Shown: piece after piece, positions 45,521-55,484 of the stretch
How positions within the stretch are numbered: the stretch's first letter is position 1
Layout of the letters: the number at the start of each line of letters is the position of its first letter
Assembly: GCA_963718635.1 (NCBI GenBank)
Contig: OY970367.1
Span: forward strand, 558,001 to 622,000
Source: JAIOQJ01 sp963718635
Lineage (GTDB): Bacteria > Planctomycetota > Planctomycetia > Gemmatales > Gemmataceae
Direction of reading: 5' to 3'
DNA: 64,000 nucleotides
The notes under the pieces: generated by a model
Told to the model about the DNA's origin: nothing
Databases searched by the model: none
What the model saw: the letters and a program-made list of their open reading frames with translations, nothing else
Made by a program: the position numbers and the translations under genes

Positions 45521-46999
45521 TCAATCGCGAAGCTTCATGCTGATGAACTTCGTTTCGAGGTAAGCCTCCAAGCCTTCGTGCGCGAGCTCGCGTCCTAAAC
45601 CGCTCTCTTTCATGCCCCCGAAGGGACACTGCGGAGTCGCAGGCACCGGGTCGTTGATTCCGATGATGCCGGCCTCGAGTCCTTCGGCCATTTTCCAGGC
45701 GATGCTAAGATCATTGGTGAAGACGTAGGCGGCGAGGCCATACTTGGTGTTATTAGCCGCAGCGATCACCTCTTCCAACTTGCTGAAGTCGAGGATCGGC
45801 ATGATGGGTGCAAATGGCTCTTCGGTAAGGATTTTCGCATCGGCCGCGATCTTGTTCAAAATAGTTGGCTCGAAGAAATAACCTTTCGTAAACCGATCGC
45901 AGCGCTTGCCGCCCGTGAGCAATTTCGACCCGCGACCGGCGGCGTCGTTCACCAGCTCAACGGTGTTGTCCATCGCCTTTTTTTCGAACATCGGCCCGAT
46001 CTCGGTGCCGGCATCCAGACCGTTCCCGAGCTTGAGGGCTCGTGCCGCTTCAACGGCCGCCTCAGTGAATCGCTTCTCAATGTCTCGATGAACGAAAAAG
46101 CGCGACGGCGAAATACAGACTTGACCGTTGTTGCGGAACTTGCCGATCACGGCTGCTTTGGCCACTACTTCCGGATCCGCATCGGGGAAGACGATAAATG
46201 GTGCATGCCCCCCTAGCTCCAAGCTGAGACGCTTAACCTGATTGGCGGCGCCGCGCATCAATTGTTTCCCCACTTCTGTCGAGCCGGTGAAACTGATCTT
46301 GCGCACGATCGGGTTTTCCAGAAACTCGGCCGCGATGTCGCCGGCCGGCCCCATTACCAAGTTGGCGACTCCCTTCGGCAGGCCCGCGTCGATCAAACAA
46401 TCGAAGACATTGATGAGCGACAAGGGAGTCTGGCTGGCAGGCTTGCAAACGATCGTGCAGCCGACGGCCAGGGCCGGGGCAATCTTTCTAGCTTGTAGCG
46501 TGATCGGGAAGTTCCAAGGGCCGATCGCTCCCACCACACCGACCGGGTGCTTGATTGTCAAATGGCGCTTGCCCGGGGCACTGTTCGGAATCACTTGCCC
46601 GTAAGCCCGCTTGCCTTCTTCCGCAAACCACTCGAACGTATCCGCCGAGTGCAGCACCTCGGCTTTCGCCTCCGCCAACGGTTTACCCTGCTCCATCGTG
46701 AGCGTGCGAGCGATGCCATCAGCGCGGTTGCGCATAAGCTCGGCGGTCTTTTTCAGGATTTTAGCCCGATCCCACGATGTCAGCTTGGCCCAGGAATTCA
46801 TCGCGAGATGGGCCGCTTCGATTGCCCGTTTGCAATCGGCACGCGTACCGAAGGCCACTTCGCCGATCGATTCTTCGGTAGCTGGATTAATGACGCTCAA
46901 ACGCTTGCCGTTCCCGGAATCGCACCAGGCGCCATTAATGTAAAGCTGCCGATAGCCGCCGGCGGAGAGAGCAATGGGATCGGCTGTGGTCGCGGCCAT
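45521..46999 (-). CDS. gabD: succinate-semialdehyde dehydrogenase, NAD(P)-dependent
   Basis: 492 residues of the aldehyde dehydrogenase superfamily. Features: NAD-binding IGPWNFPI, FTGSTEVG, catalytic Glu in LELGGHAPFIVF, catalytic Cys in NGQVCISPSRF, and EEPFAPIMPI toward the C-terminus. The overall pattern (YINGAWCDSGNGKRLSVINPA) fits the GabD clade that oxidises succinate semialdehyde to succinate, but close relatives use other aldehydes. The ATG at 46999 with GGAG 7 nt upstream is chosen over 47122. Alone in its transcript. Confidence 0.85.
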   Translation of the reverse strand: MAATTADPIALSAGGYRQLYINGAWCDSGNGKRLSVINPATEESIGEVAFGTRADCKRAIEAAHLAMNSWAKLTSWDRAKILKKTAELMRNRADGIARTLTMEQGKPLAEAKAEVLHSADTFEWFAEEGKRAYGQVIPNSAPGKRHLTIKHPVGVVGAIGPWNFPITLQARKIAPALAVGCTIVCKPASQTPLSLINVFDCLIDAGLPKGVANLVMGPAGDIAAEFLENPIVRKISFTGSTEVGKQLMRGAANQVKRLSLELGGHAPFIVFPDADPEVVAKAAVIGKFRNNGQVCISPSRFFVHRDIEKRFTEAAVEAARALKLGNGLDAGTEIGPMFEKKAMDNTVELVNDAAGRGSKLLTGGKRCDRFTKGYFFEPTILNKIAADAKILTEEPFAPIMPILDFSKLEEVIAAANNTKYGLAAYVFTNDLSIAWKMAEGLEAGIIGINDPVPATPQCPFGGMKESGLGRELAHEGLEAYLETKFISMKLRD

Positions 47000-47082
47000 G
47001 AAGGGACTCCGTTGTTGATCAGCGTGTTGGCTTAAGGTCGTCACAGAAATGCTATCGCGGCAGCGAATTGGGGCAATGGACG

Positions 47083-47112
47083 AAAAAAGAGCAAGCGAAA
47101 CGCTTGCTCTTT
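47083..47112 (-). terminator. rho-independent terminator
   Basis: AAAGAGCAAGCG-AAA-CGCTTGCTCTTT, 12-bp stem; the minus strand ends in TTTTTT. It is placed just after the membrane-protein gene whose stop is at 47130. Confidence 0.8.
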
Positions 47113-47129
47113 CTGAATGCATTCGAAAG

Positions 47130-48044
47130 TTACTTTTTAATCGTCTCGGTTTCGCCCGGTCTCATCGCGATCAATTGTTCGACCGCTCGGACTTTCAAAC
47201 CGACGAACAGAACGTTCGGAATATGCAATTCCTCTGGCTTCCCGCCGTTGAAGGCGTTGATGATAAGGTCGCCTGAGCCTAGCCCGAGCAGCCAATGCCG
47301 GAAGACATCGTCGCGACGTTTCTCAAAAGACATGTTTTCCGTGTCATAGCTTCGCGATGAAGCTCCAAGAACAAATTCATGGGTCATTTGCCCTGGCCGG
47401 ACGCGCCAATAACTCATTCGATCAAAGACAAACGTTGTAAGAGTCCAAACGAGGCACATCAAGGTAGCAAACCAGAAGTAAGCGCCTTGATTCAAATGAA
47501 TGTGCAGGTTGCCAAAGAAGGCGAGAATGTTATCCCATAAGCCAAAGTAAGCTAGTGTAACGGTGGCCGTGATCATCGTTAAAATCACCACGGTGGAGGC
47601 CAATCCCCGCACGACGACGTTAGAAATCATGATGACGGTAAACAGAGTCAGGAAGAACAGCACCCCCGGATTGTTGCTCGGCGTGATCCAAACAGTATTA
47701 CCGCCCAGTTGAACGGCTACGCCCTCGTACTGAGTGACCAGGGCCATTATGTAGCCGACGGCCCAAACCGGCCACCAATAAAACAAAGACGAATGGCTGA
47801 CGAGCAACACCGAAGGCTGATAGGCTTCCGAATGAGTTAAAGTTTGTGCCGGGGCAGGCGCGACCATCATGGGCGCAGGTTGCTGTTGGTAGACCGGTTG
47901 CTGCATCGCAGGCTGCGGCGCCGCTTGCTGGTAAACTGGTTGGTCGTACACCGGCTGTTGATAAACCGGCTGGGGATTGGAATTGAGCGTGGGCAGCGGT
48001 TGCACGGGCACCGGGTTGCCTACTGTAGGTAGATTCTCTGCCAT
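47130..48044 (-). CDS. membrane protein with Gln/Pro/Tyr-rich N-terminus
   Basis: 304 residues. Residues ~1-65 are low-complexity PVYQQPVY-type repeats (QPVYQQPVYDQPVYQQ). Four hydrophobic segments follow (~85-105 YWWPVWAVGYIMALV, ~125-175, ~185-210), then a soluble C-terminal domain with MSFEKRRDDVFRHWLLGLGSGDLI, resembling bacterial PH-like domains. Function unknown. The terminator downstream and a separate gene upstream (lipoprotein, 78 nt away) suggest its own unit. Confidence 0.65.
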   Translation of the reverse strand: MAENLPTVGNPVPVQPLPTLNSNPQPVYQQPVYDQPVYQQAAPQPAMQQPVYQQQPAPMMVAPAPAQTLTHSEAYQPSVLLVSHSSLFYWWPVWAVGYIMALVTQYEGVAVQLGGNTVWITPSNNPGVLFFLTLFTVIMISNVVVRGLASTVVILTMITATVTLAYFGLWDNILAFFGNLHIHLNQGAYFWFATLMCLVWTLTTFVFDRMSYWRVRPGQMTHEFVLGASSRSYDTENMSFEKRRDDVFRHWLLGLGSGDLIINAFNGGKPEELHIPNVLFVGLKVRAVEQLIAMRPGETETIKK

Positions 48045-48122
48045 TGCGATGCCTCTACGTTCGATTGACGAATTGCGGATTTAGAAAATAAGGGCCGGAA
48101 CAGGCCGACCCTTTTCATTTGC

Positions 48123-48542
48123 CTACTTCGCTTTCACTTCGACGGAAAACTGCACGACGTCTTCGGGAAGATCTTTCTCACTCGGCACAGTGGCCACGAC
48201 TTTTGCCATCCCTTTTTCAACCTTGGCTCCCTCTTCAGCCTTGAGGGTTACGCTTAATGTGTCTTTGTTTTCTGGGATTACCAATTCGGACGTCACAACG
48301 CTGACGCCCGCAGGCAAATCCGCGAATTTCAGATTGATTGGACCTTTAAAGTTCGTTCGACTTGCCCTGACGGTAAACTCGTCGGTACCGTTTTGTTTGA
48401 CCGACTGGTCTCCGATGATGATCTTTAACTTTCGATCGGAGCCCGGCTTCTCTGAACTCCCCGGTGCGGTGGATGAGCCCGAATTACACCCGGCAGGCAG
48501 AAGAAAAGCCAAGCCGAGGATTGCCAGACATAGAAATTTCAT
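48123..48542 (-). CDS. lipoprotein with immunoglobulin-like domain
   Basis: 139 residues. The signal ends in LPAGC (lipobox), followed by a Ser/Pro-rich linker and a ~95-residue beta-sandwich-like domain (LKIIIGDQSVKQNGTDEFTV, VSVVTSELVIPENKDTLSVTL, VVATVPSEKDLPEDVVQFSV). It resembles planctomycete secreted Ig-like/PPC-type domains. Function unknown. Confidence 0.65.
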   Translation of the reverse strand: MKFLCLAILGLAFLLPAGCNSGSSTAPGSSEKPGSDRKLKIIIGDQSVKQNGTDEFTVRASRTNFKGPINLKFADLPAGVSVVTSELVIPENKDTLSVTLKAEEGAKVEKGMAKVVATVPSEKDLPEDVVQFSVEVKAK

Positions 48543-48793
48543 GAAGTTTCCGTGATTAGAGTGAGAGAACTGCGGTCATCCCCACCCGATGCAAATGCGA
48601 TGCCGCGTTTGAGCCAAAGTTTGTCACCCAAGCGGACCTAGCGACACCGGCGCTCCGGTCGCTTGGCCGTCGTTGGAAGTCTGCATAACTCGTCGCGTCA
48701 AGCCAGCAGCCGCTATGATTTGGGATCAAATCCAGTACGAAAGCATTAGTACTATGAGACAAGCGCAACTGCCGACGTCAAACAGGAAAATCG

Positions 48794-49678
48794 ATGAAAA
48801 TTCACGGCATCATCCCGCCTGTAGTCACACCGTTCAAGGAAGACGAATCGCTCGATCTTCCTCGTTTGAAACAGCATATTGACTGGCAGATTGCTTCAGG
48901 CGTTCATGGCATCTTTGTGCTTGGCACGACCGGCGAATGTTGTTCGCTGGACGAACTTGAGAAACAGCAGGTAATTGCTACTGCCGTGGCGCACGTGAAT
49001 AAACGTGTTCCCGTCTTTGCCGGCACCGGCGCCGAGACCACTCGTGAAGCCATTCGTCTGACGAAAATGGCTGAGCGCGAAGGCGTGGACGGCGTGTCGA
49101 TCATCACGCCTTATTTCATCATGCCGAATCAAACCGAGATTGTGGAACACTATCGGCGCATTGGCGACCAGACGGCCCTGCCGATCGTCCTATACAGCAA
49201 TCCCGCCACTTGCGGCGGCCTGAAGATCGACCCGGAAACGGTTGCCAAACTTGCAGAAGTGAAAAACATTCAAGGGATCAAAGATTCCAGCGGCGACCTG
49301 CAAAGTTTCATCGAGACGGTGAAACTGGTGCCGACCGACTTCGCAGTTCTGATGGGCCGGGACACCTTGATCTGCGCTTCGCTGATGTTCGGGGGCAAAG
49401 GCGCTGTGCCCGCTTCATGTAATGTGGCGCCAGCATATTGCGTCCAGATTTTTGAAGCGTTTCAACGAAATGATTTCGAAACGGCCAAAGCAATCCAAGC
49501 ACGATTGAGCCCGGTGCGAATAAGCTTGACGCTCGGCACCGCGCCCGGGCCTGTTAAAGTAGCCATGAAATTAATCGGCAGGGGCGCCGGTCCCAGCCGT
49601 AGTCCGCTGGGTGAGATGACGCCTTCGAATTTGGAAAAAATGAAGTTAGTATTGCGAAATGCAGGTTTGATAGGGTAA
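48794..49678 (+). CDS. dihydrodipicolinate synthase (DapA) family aldolase
   Basis: 294 residues, TIM-barrel class I aldolase. Conserved marks: VTPFKEDESLDL, GTTGECCSLDE, the Tyr of YSNPATCGG and the Schiff-base Lys in IQGIKDSSGDL (~160). DapA itself makes tetrahydrodipicolinate for lysine and diaminopimelate; family members include N-acetylneuraminate lyase and keto-deoxy-sugar aldolases. Planctomycete genomes carry several paralogues, so the substrate is not assigned here. ATG with CAGGAAAATCG upstream. Confidence 0.85.
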   Translation: MKIHGIIPPVVTPFKEDESLDLPRLKQHIDWQIASGVHGIFVLGTTGECCSLDELEKQQVIATAVAHVNKRVPVFAGTGAETTREAIRLTKMAEREGVDGVSIITPYFIMPNQTEIVEHYRRIGDQTALPIVLYSNPATCGGLKIDPETVAKLAEVKNIQGIKDSSGDLQSFIETVKLVPTDFAVLMGRDTLICASLMFGGKGAVPASCNVAPAYCVQIFEAFQRNDFETAKAIQARLSPVRISLTLGTAPGPVKVAMKLIGRGAGPSRSPLGEMTPSNLEKMKLVLRNAGLIG

Positions 49679-49733
49679 TACACAAGCCGCCTACGACCTC
49701 GCAGGATCGCGAAGCCGCAAGCGGCAGTTTCAA

Positions 49734-51398
49734 TCAGGGCATGTCGATCGTCTCGACAGACGCTTTTTCGCGAAGCATCTTCATGCCGCGAACGTTGATC
49801 TGCCGCACCCGTTCTTTGGTGATGCCGAAATGATTGCCGATTTGTTCGAGCGTCATTTCGGAAGCCCCGTCGAGGCCGTTACGCATCCGGATGACATCGC
49901 GCGTCCTCGGATCGAGATCTCGCAATAGATGGCTGATGCGATCTTTCGCTTGTTCCACTTCCTGCATGATCTCCTGCTCGTCCGTTCGCGTTTCGGGCTT
50001 GGTTTCGAACAGATCTTCATGCCCGGTAACGTAGCGCTCCCGATAGTGTTTTTCATCGGGAATGCTGCGGGCAAAGTTTTTCATGATCGCCCAGCTGGCG
50101 TACGTGCTGAACTTGAAACCACGGCTGAAATCGAACTTCTCCACCGCTCGCATGAGCGAAAGATTTCCGTCGGAAATCATCTCGAAAAGACTTTCCGCCG
50201 CATTGGAGTGCTTCTTCGCGATCGATGCGACAAGCCGCATATTGCAGTTGATCAATCGCTCTTTGACGACATTCACCCGACGCTGCAAGTCCTCGATCTG
50301 CCGCATCTCACTCACTCGCACCGATGCCGGGTTGATCGATTTTTTCAACTTGTTCAGTTTGTGTTTCAGGAAGTTCATCAGCCGAAATTGATGTTGTTCC
50401 TGTTCCTTGGTCAACAAAGGCCATTCGTAAAGACTGGCCAACTCGGCTGGCACATCGCGGGGCGCCTTCATGCCTCGATGAGATTCGACAAACTTTTCTT
50501 CATCGGGCATCGGCTGCGTGATTTCTGCTTCCTTCGAGGCATCGTCGAACGACTCGTGATACATCAGATCGACCGGCTGAATCATCTGCTCGGCGCGAAT
50601 CTCGTTGATCGAACGGTGTATCGTCGAAGTCGCTTTATGATATTTATTCGCAAGGGTAAGCACGGGAGTCCCCTTCCGGAATGAGTTAAAAATCGTCTCC
50701 TTGTCAGCGCCATCCAATGGCCCTGTCGCATCCGGGTATATGGCCTTTTCCGGATGTTCACGATCAAAATTTTTGATCGTATAGCGAACGGTCTCGGCCG
50801 AGCGTCCCAGCTTGCGGGCAATCCGCTTGCTGGTTTCGGTCAAACACCCGCCCGCAGCGGAAAGCCTCCGGGCACGGCGGAGAATGTCCTCTTTCTCACC
50901 CTGGCTCAGGTGCGAGAATCGGCCGCTCCGCTCAACCCGTTCCTGGTGGGTTGCCAGGAACTGTTCAATCGTCGATTTCGAGAAGGCAAGTTGCCGTCGG
51001 CCCTTGATAATGACACGTCGTCCTACCAGGCCACGTTCCCGCCATCGGCTCACTGTCTTCGTTGAAACATTAAACTGCTTGCTGATCTCCTGGAGTGAAA
51101 GCATCGGCTCAAGCGCCTGCTCGATCGGCAGAGCCGGGATAGATCTTTCCAAGCACTTGATGAAAAGCAACAGATCGTGCTTCAAATCGGCGCCAAGCAT
51201 CAACTGATCGACATGGGCTTCAGACCTATAATCGGTGATCCGGAAACTAACGAATGGATAGGGATACCATTTGTTCGTTTCCACCTCCTCGAACAGCTTC
51301 TGAGCGCGTACCAACTGCTCCTGCCGGCGTGCGACAGGTGCAAAACGCACCTGTTGATCCGTCAATTGCTTCAATGTTGGATAAACAAAATCGCTCAC
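49734..51398 (-). CDS. sigma-70 family RNA polymerase sigma factor with extended N-terminal HTH domains
   Basis: 554 residues. The N-terminal ~300 residues carry three recognisable HTH-like stretches: LSLQEISKQFNVSTKTVSRW (~100-120, excisionase/MerR-like), CLTETSKRIARKLGRSAETVRY (~190-210) and LTLANKYHKATSTIHRSINEI (~245-270). The C-terminal half has sigma region 2 (MRLVASIAKKHS, FDFSRGFKFSTYASWAI) and region 4 (MTLEQIGNHFGITKERVRQI). Start GTG, with AAGGA ~9 nt upstream. Region 1.1 is absent, so it is not the primary RpoD; it is probably an alternative group 2/3 sigma with promoter-DNA-binding extensions. Confidence 0.88.
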   Translation of the reverse strand: MSDFVYPTLKQLTDQQVRFAPVARRQEQLVRAQKLFEEVETNKWYPYPFVSFRITDYRSEAHVDQLMLGADLKHDLLLFIKCLERSIPALPIEQALEPMLSLQEISKQFNVSTKTVSRWRERGLVGRRVIIKGRRQLAFSKSTIEQFLATHQERVERSGRFSHLSQGEKEDILRRARRLSAAGGCLTETSKRIARKLGRSAETVRYTIKNFDREHPEKAIYPDATGPLDGADKETIFNSFRKGTPVLTLANKYHKATSTIHRSINEIRAEQMIQPVDLMYHESFDDASKEAEITQPMPDEEKFVESHRGMKAPRDVPAELASLYEWPLLTKEQEQHQFRLMNFLKHKLNKLKKSINPASVRVSEMRQIEDLQRRVNVVKERLINCNMRLVASIAKKHSNAAESLFEMISDGNLSLMRAVEKFDFSRGFKFSTYASWAIMKNFARSIPDEKHYRERYVTGHEDLFETKPETRTDEQEIMQEVEQAKDRISHLLRDLDPRTRDVIRMRNGLDGASEMTLEQIGNHFGITKERVRQINVRGMKMLREKASVETIDMP

Positions 51399-52066
51399 GG
51401 CTTTAGATCCTTAGTTGACCTACTCATAACACTAACCGAGAGGCATCACCAAGTTTTTCGTCTTTTTAAGAAAAAAATTTAAGTTTTAGGGTCGCACCGA
51501 CGATGTTACTTAATGAGATACTATGCAGAGCCAAACGGTTCGGATCTTGTCCTCGGAAAGACCGGCAAAGGAAAAGAATCGTACTTTGTCTTTCCTTCAG
51601 TGGCGAGCTCTGCTTTACTACGAAACATCTGAAGGCAAATGCCAAGCCAATGAGAAATCTTTAACAATCCGATTGGCTCGAACAGCGCTGCGAGTATTCC
51701 TAACTTGTTCAGGTCGCGTCATTTGTGGTTGAAACATATCGTAAGTCGCAATTAGTTTTCGCCCCGGTTCTGAATACCTAACGAATATATAGTTGACATT
51801 TTTACACGTCTTTGTTCAATTGTGCAATCTTCGTTTGTCTCGAAGTGAAACATCTACCATCGGCGCATCCGCCGCGGGTGTTTCCTTTTGCAGCATGTCA
51901 TCTGCTAAAAGAACGCCATAAGGGTATGTCGAATTGCGCCAGATCGCGGACAAAGAGGGGTAGAATAGACTGCCATACTGCGCCGTCCGGCGGTTCAGAA
52001 TAGAAATCAGGAAAACAATGCGCCTAAGTTAGTATGCCCTTATTGCCGAGGTAGCCCGGCGCTTCT
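51399..52066. other. gene-free 670-nt stretch upstream of the sigma gene
   Basis: Unusually AT-rich patches (e.g. 51460-51490) with no convincing ORF. The short ORFs seen are not supported by codon pattern or ribosome-binding sites. It likely contains the sigma-factor promoter. Confidence 0.4.
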
Positions 52067-52212
52067 CGGAAGTCCGACGACTTCCGCTAACTGGCTAGCG
52101 GATGCGTAGCGGAAGTGGTCAGGCTTCCGCTGTCTCACTCGGAAGTCTGACGACTTCCGCTACGGCAGGCGCTTGAGCGTAGCGGAAGTCGTTTGACTTC
52201 CGCAGACTTCCG
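52067..52212. repeat. GTAGCGGAAGTC...GACTTCCGC repeats
   Basis: Several alternating copies of CGGAAGTC/GACTTCCGC arms (CGGAAGTCCGACGACTTCCG, AGCGGAAGTGGTCAGGCTTC, AGCGGAAGTCGTTTGACTTC) form overlapping hairpins. Confidence 0.65.
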
Positions 52213-52226
52213 GATTTTATACGGAA

Positions 52227-52307
52227 GCAATGACAAAAAGATGGTGGCGAAAACATGAGGACACAAACAGGTCCTCTCTTATTTTTTTGCCACCATTTTT
52301 TTGTCAT
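52227..52307. repeat. nested inverted repeat, ATGACAAAAAGATGGTGGC type
   Basis: GCAATGACAAAAAGATGGTG... (52227-52248) pairs with GCCACCATTTTTTTGTCAT (52289-52307), enclosing a small GAGGAC/GTCCTC hairpin (52257-52276). Confidence 0.65.
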
Positions 52308-52377
52308 GATTTTCCGTGTCTAGATCGGAATGAAGACGCTTTGCAATGGTGGAATGACAGTCAAGGAAGAGGAACCT

Positions 52378-53696
52378 ATGAAACGGACAACGTGCCTCGT
52401 TCTCGCTCTAATTGCGTTCCCCGCTTTGGGCCAAGAACCCGTTGCCCTGGTCGAACGAATGGCGGTCGGTTCGGAGTATCGCGTCCTCACGCGCGTGGAT
52501 CTCAAAGGGGAACTGACAGTCCCGGTTGATAAAGACACGCCGGCCCAAGTTGTGAAGATGACCGGGAAGAGTTCGATCGATTACGACGAACGAATCTTGC
52601 CCGCTGGTGATGCCGGCGCCGACCAGAAAAGCGTGAGACAGTACCGCACGATTGACTTCCGCCGGATGATTGGGGATAGGCCCCAGGAAATCAGCTTGCG
52701 CCTGGAAGTTCGACGGCTTGTCGTCCTGAAACGTGGCCATGCCAAGGTTCCTTTTTCGCCTGACGGGCCTCTGACTTGGGGCGAGATCGACATGCTGCGC
52801 ACGGATTTATTCGTCCCGGCACTGGCGGGTTTGCTGCCGGAAAAGCCCGTCAAGGTCGGCGGTAGCTGGCGTGCGAGTCAACTTGCGGTCGCCGAGCTGA
52901 CCGACATGGAGAAGATCGAGCGCGGCCAAGTCGTATGTCAGTTTGAAGAAGAGCAAGTGATCAACGGCAGGCGCGTCGCGCACATCACTTTTGCGGGCGA
53001 TCTCGTGGGCATTAACGAAGATGGACCGACCCGGCAGAAACTGAGCGGTCGGCTTTATTTCGATCTGACTTCTTCTTTCATCAGCTACATTTCAATCAAT
53101 GGCGAGCATTATCTGCTCGATAAAGATGGGCGCGAAAACGGCAAGATTGCCGGTGAATTCGTTCTGGTACGCCAACTCAATCCACGCAACGCCCATATCA
53201 CTGATGCGGCCTTGGCTAAGTTAACGATCGATCCGAATTCTGATAATACCCTGCTGCTTTACGAGGAGTCTGATCTGGGCGTGCGCATGCTGCACCCCCG
53301 GCGTTGGCGAGTGGGACGAGTGGCGCGGGGCCAAATTACCTTGGACGAAGCGCACGGCAGCGGTCTGCTGATTACGGTCGAGCCGGCAATCCGAGTACCG
53401 ACCGCCGCCGACTACGCCAGCGAAGCGAGACGCTTTCTCGATAAGCAAAAATCGAACGTACTCGCCGCACGCGCGCCGTGCGCCTTGCAATTGCTCCCAC
53501 CGAGCTGGATCAGTTTTCCTACGAAGCCGAGATGGACGGGCAGCGGGTTGTCATGGATTATCTAATTGCGCGTCAGGCGAACGCCGGCGCCACGTTCGCC
53601 GCACGCATACTTGAGAACGATCGAGACAATTTGATAAAAGAAGTGGAACGGATGGCCCGCTCGCTAACGCTCACCCGAAAGCTGGAAGCTAAATAA
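52378..53696 (+). CDS. secreted protein of unknown function (frame interrupted)
   Basis: About 440 residues with an N-terminal signal peptide (TTCLVLALIAFPALGQEP). The first ~365 residues are in one frame and the last ~70 (RLAIAPTELDQFSYEAEMDG to LTRKLEAK) in another, joined at 53467-53480 where one base is probably missing. A beta-rich middle part (RQYRTIDFRRMIGDRPQEIS, HITFAGDLVGINEDGPT) shows no family I know. The ATG at 52378 follows AGAGGAACCT, a good Shine-Dalgarno. Confidence 0.65.
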
Positions 53697-53923
53697 GTGA
53701 AAATCCCGTCGGCTGCGATGCAACCTGAAGGCGTTAGGCTGATTGCTCGTAATTCGAAAGTAAGAAAGTTGCCCTCTCGCACAAGAATGAGTTGACGCAT
53801 CGAAAGCGTTTGGTCGATGAATCGATCGGTGCCCAGCGGAGCGGGAATTTCTACAATGCTCAAGTCGCTTTTTCCGCCATCCGGTCAGTTGACGCCTTTC
53901 GTTGGATCGGAGATGGGTGACTG

Positions 53924-55484
53924 ATGGCTGTCGACTTTGCGCCGCTAAATATCCTGCTTGCCAGTTCAGAAGTCATCGGCTTCGCTAAGACGGGCGGGCT
54001 GGCGGACGTGTCCGGCTATTTGCCGCGCGCTTTGGCCAGGCTCGGCCATAATCTGGCCATCATTCAGCCGCTCTACCGTTGCGTTCGTTATGGCCCGAAT
54101 CCGATCCAGGCCACCGAGTTCTGGCTCCCCGTGCCAATCGGCGGTCAAATCGTGCCGACGCGCCTCTGGAAAACCAAACTGCCGCATTCAGAGGTGCCCG
54201 TTTACTTAGTCGAGAATGCCGAACTCTTCGAGCGCGACGACGCCTCGTTCGGACGCGGGCTTTATCAATTCAACACGCCCGACGGAGGCAAGCTCGACTA
54301 CCCGGACAACGCGGCACCGCTTTACTTTTTTCTGTCGGGCTGTTCTCGAAGCGATACCCTGTCTCGGCTTCACACTCGACATTCTGCACGCGAACGACTG
54401 GCAAACCGGGCTGTTGCCTGTATATTTGCGCGAGCTTTATCAAAATCGGCCGGCTTATAAGAAGATTCGTTCCCTCTTTACCATTCACAACATTGCTTAT
54501 CAGGGCGTTTACGACAAATCGACTTACACAGACACCGGCCTCGATTGGCGCTTGTTTAATCAGCATCAGCTTGAATATTATGGCCAACTCAGCTTTTTGA
54601 AAGCCGGCATCGTCTTCGCCGACTGGGCAAGCACCGTCAGTCCCACTTACGCGCAGGAGATTCGAACCAGTTACTTCGGCAACGGGCTCGAAGGAGTTCT
54701 GACCGAACGCCGTGAACGGCTTAGCGGCATCGTTAATGGAGTCGATTACGACTCGTGGAATCCGGCGACCGATAAGTTTCTGGCCGGCCATTATGATGCA
54801 GACAGCGTTGAGATGGGCAAGCCGCTCTGCAAAGCTGACCTGCAGCGTTACTTTCATCTTCCGCAAGGGCCGCGCATTCCCTTGATCGGGATGATCGCCC
54901 GGCTGGTTGAACAGAAAGGCGTCGACATCGTCACGAAGGCCGCGGAAGAGCTTTTACAACAAGATGTACAGCTGGTCATCCTCGGCGAGGGCGATCCTGA
55001 ATACCATTGGAAACTCTCGGCCCTTCGCGAACGTTTTCCGCTCAAACTGGGCTTGATGATCGGGTTCGATGAAGGGCTCGCCCACCGCATTGAGGCGGGC
55101 GCTGATCTCTATCTGATGCCGAGCCTGTTTGAACCCTCCGGCCTCAATCAACTCTATAGTCTTCGCTACGGCACGCCGCCGATTGTCCGCGCAACGGGCG
55201 GCCTGGCCGACACCATCGTCGATACCAACGATGCAACCCTCGATGCCCAAACCGCGTCGGGCTTTCGGTTTCAGGCCTACACCGCGACAACGCTGCTGAC
55301 GACGATCCACCGAGCTTTGGAGATGTACGAGCAGCCAGCCCGCTTTTTGCGTCTCATCCGCTCTTGTATGAAACAGGATTGGTCTTGGGAACGGTCAGCG
55401 CATGGTTACGAGGAAGTCTATCGCCGCTTGATCGCCGAGCGCGATGCTCGGCCTGCCACGTCACGGCTTTCGGAGTGGCGCTGA
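53924..55484 (+). CDS. glgA: glycogen synthase (ADP-glucose), one homopolymer frameshift
   Basis: About 520 residues, GT5 family, transferring glucose from ADP-glucose to a growing glycogen chain. N-terminal GFAKTGGLADVSGYLPRAL carries the family Lys-Thr-Gly-Gly-Leu motif. The second frame (from ~54326) starts FFCRAVLEAIPCL and holds HANDWQTGLLPVYL, FTIHNIAYQG, GFDEGLAHRIEAGADLYLMP and EPSGLNQLYSLRYGTPP. The frames join at a T6 run (54326-54331); one T fewer restores a single frame. The stop overlaps the start of galT (TGATG), so translation is coupled. Confidence 0.92.

Noticed and set aside
52230..52529. Plus-strand ORF upstream of and overlapping the 52.4-kb gene
   Set aside because: It is read through repeat arms and is out of frame with the signal-peptide-bearing gene that has a clear Shine-Dalgarno.
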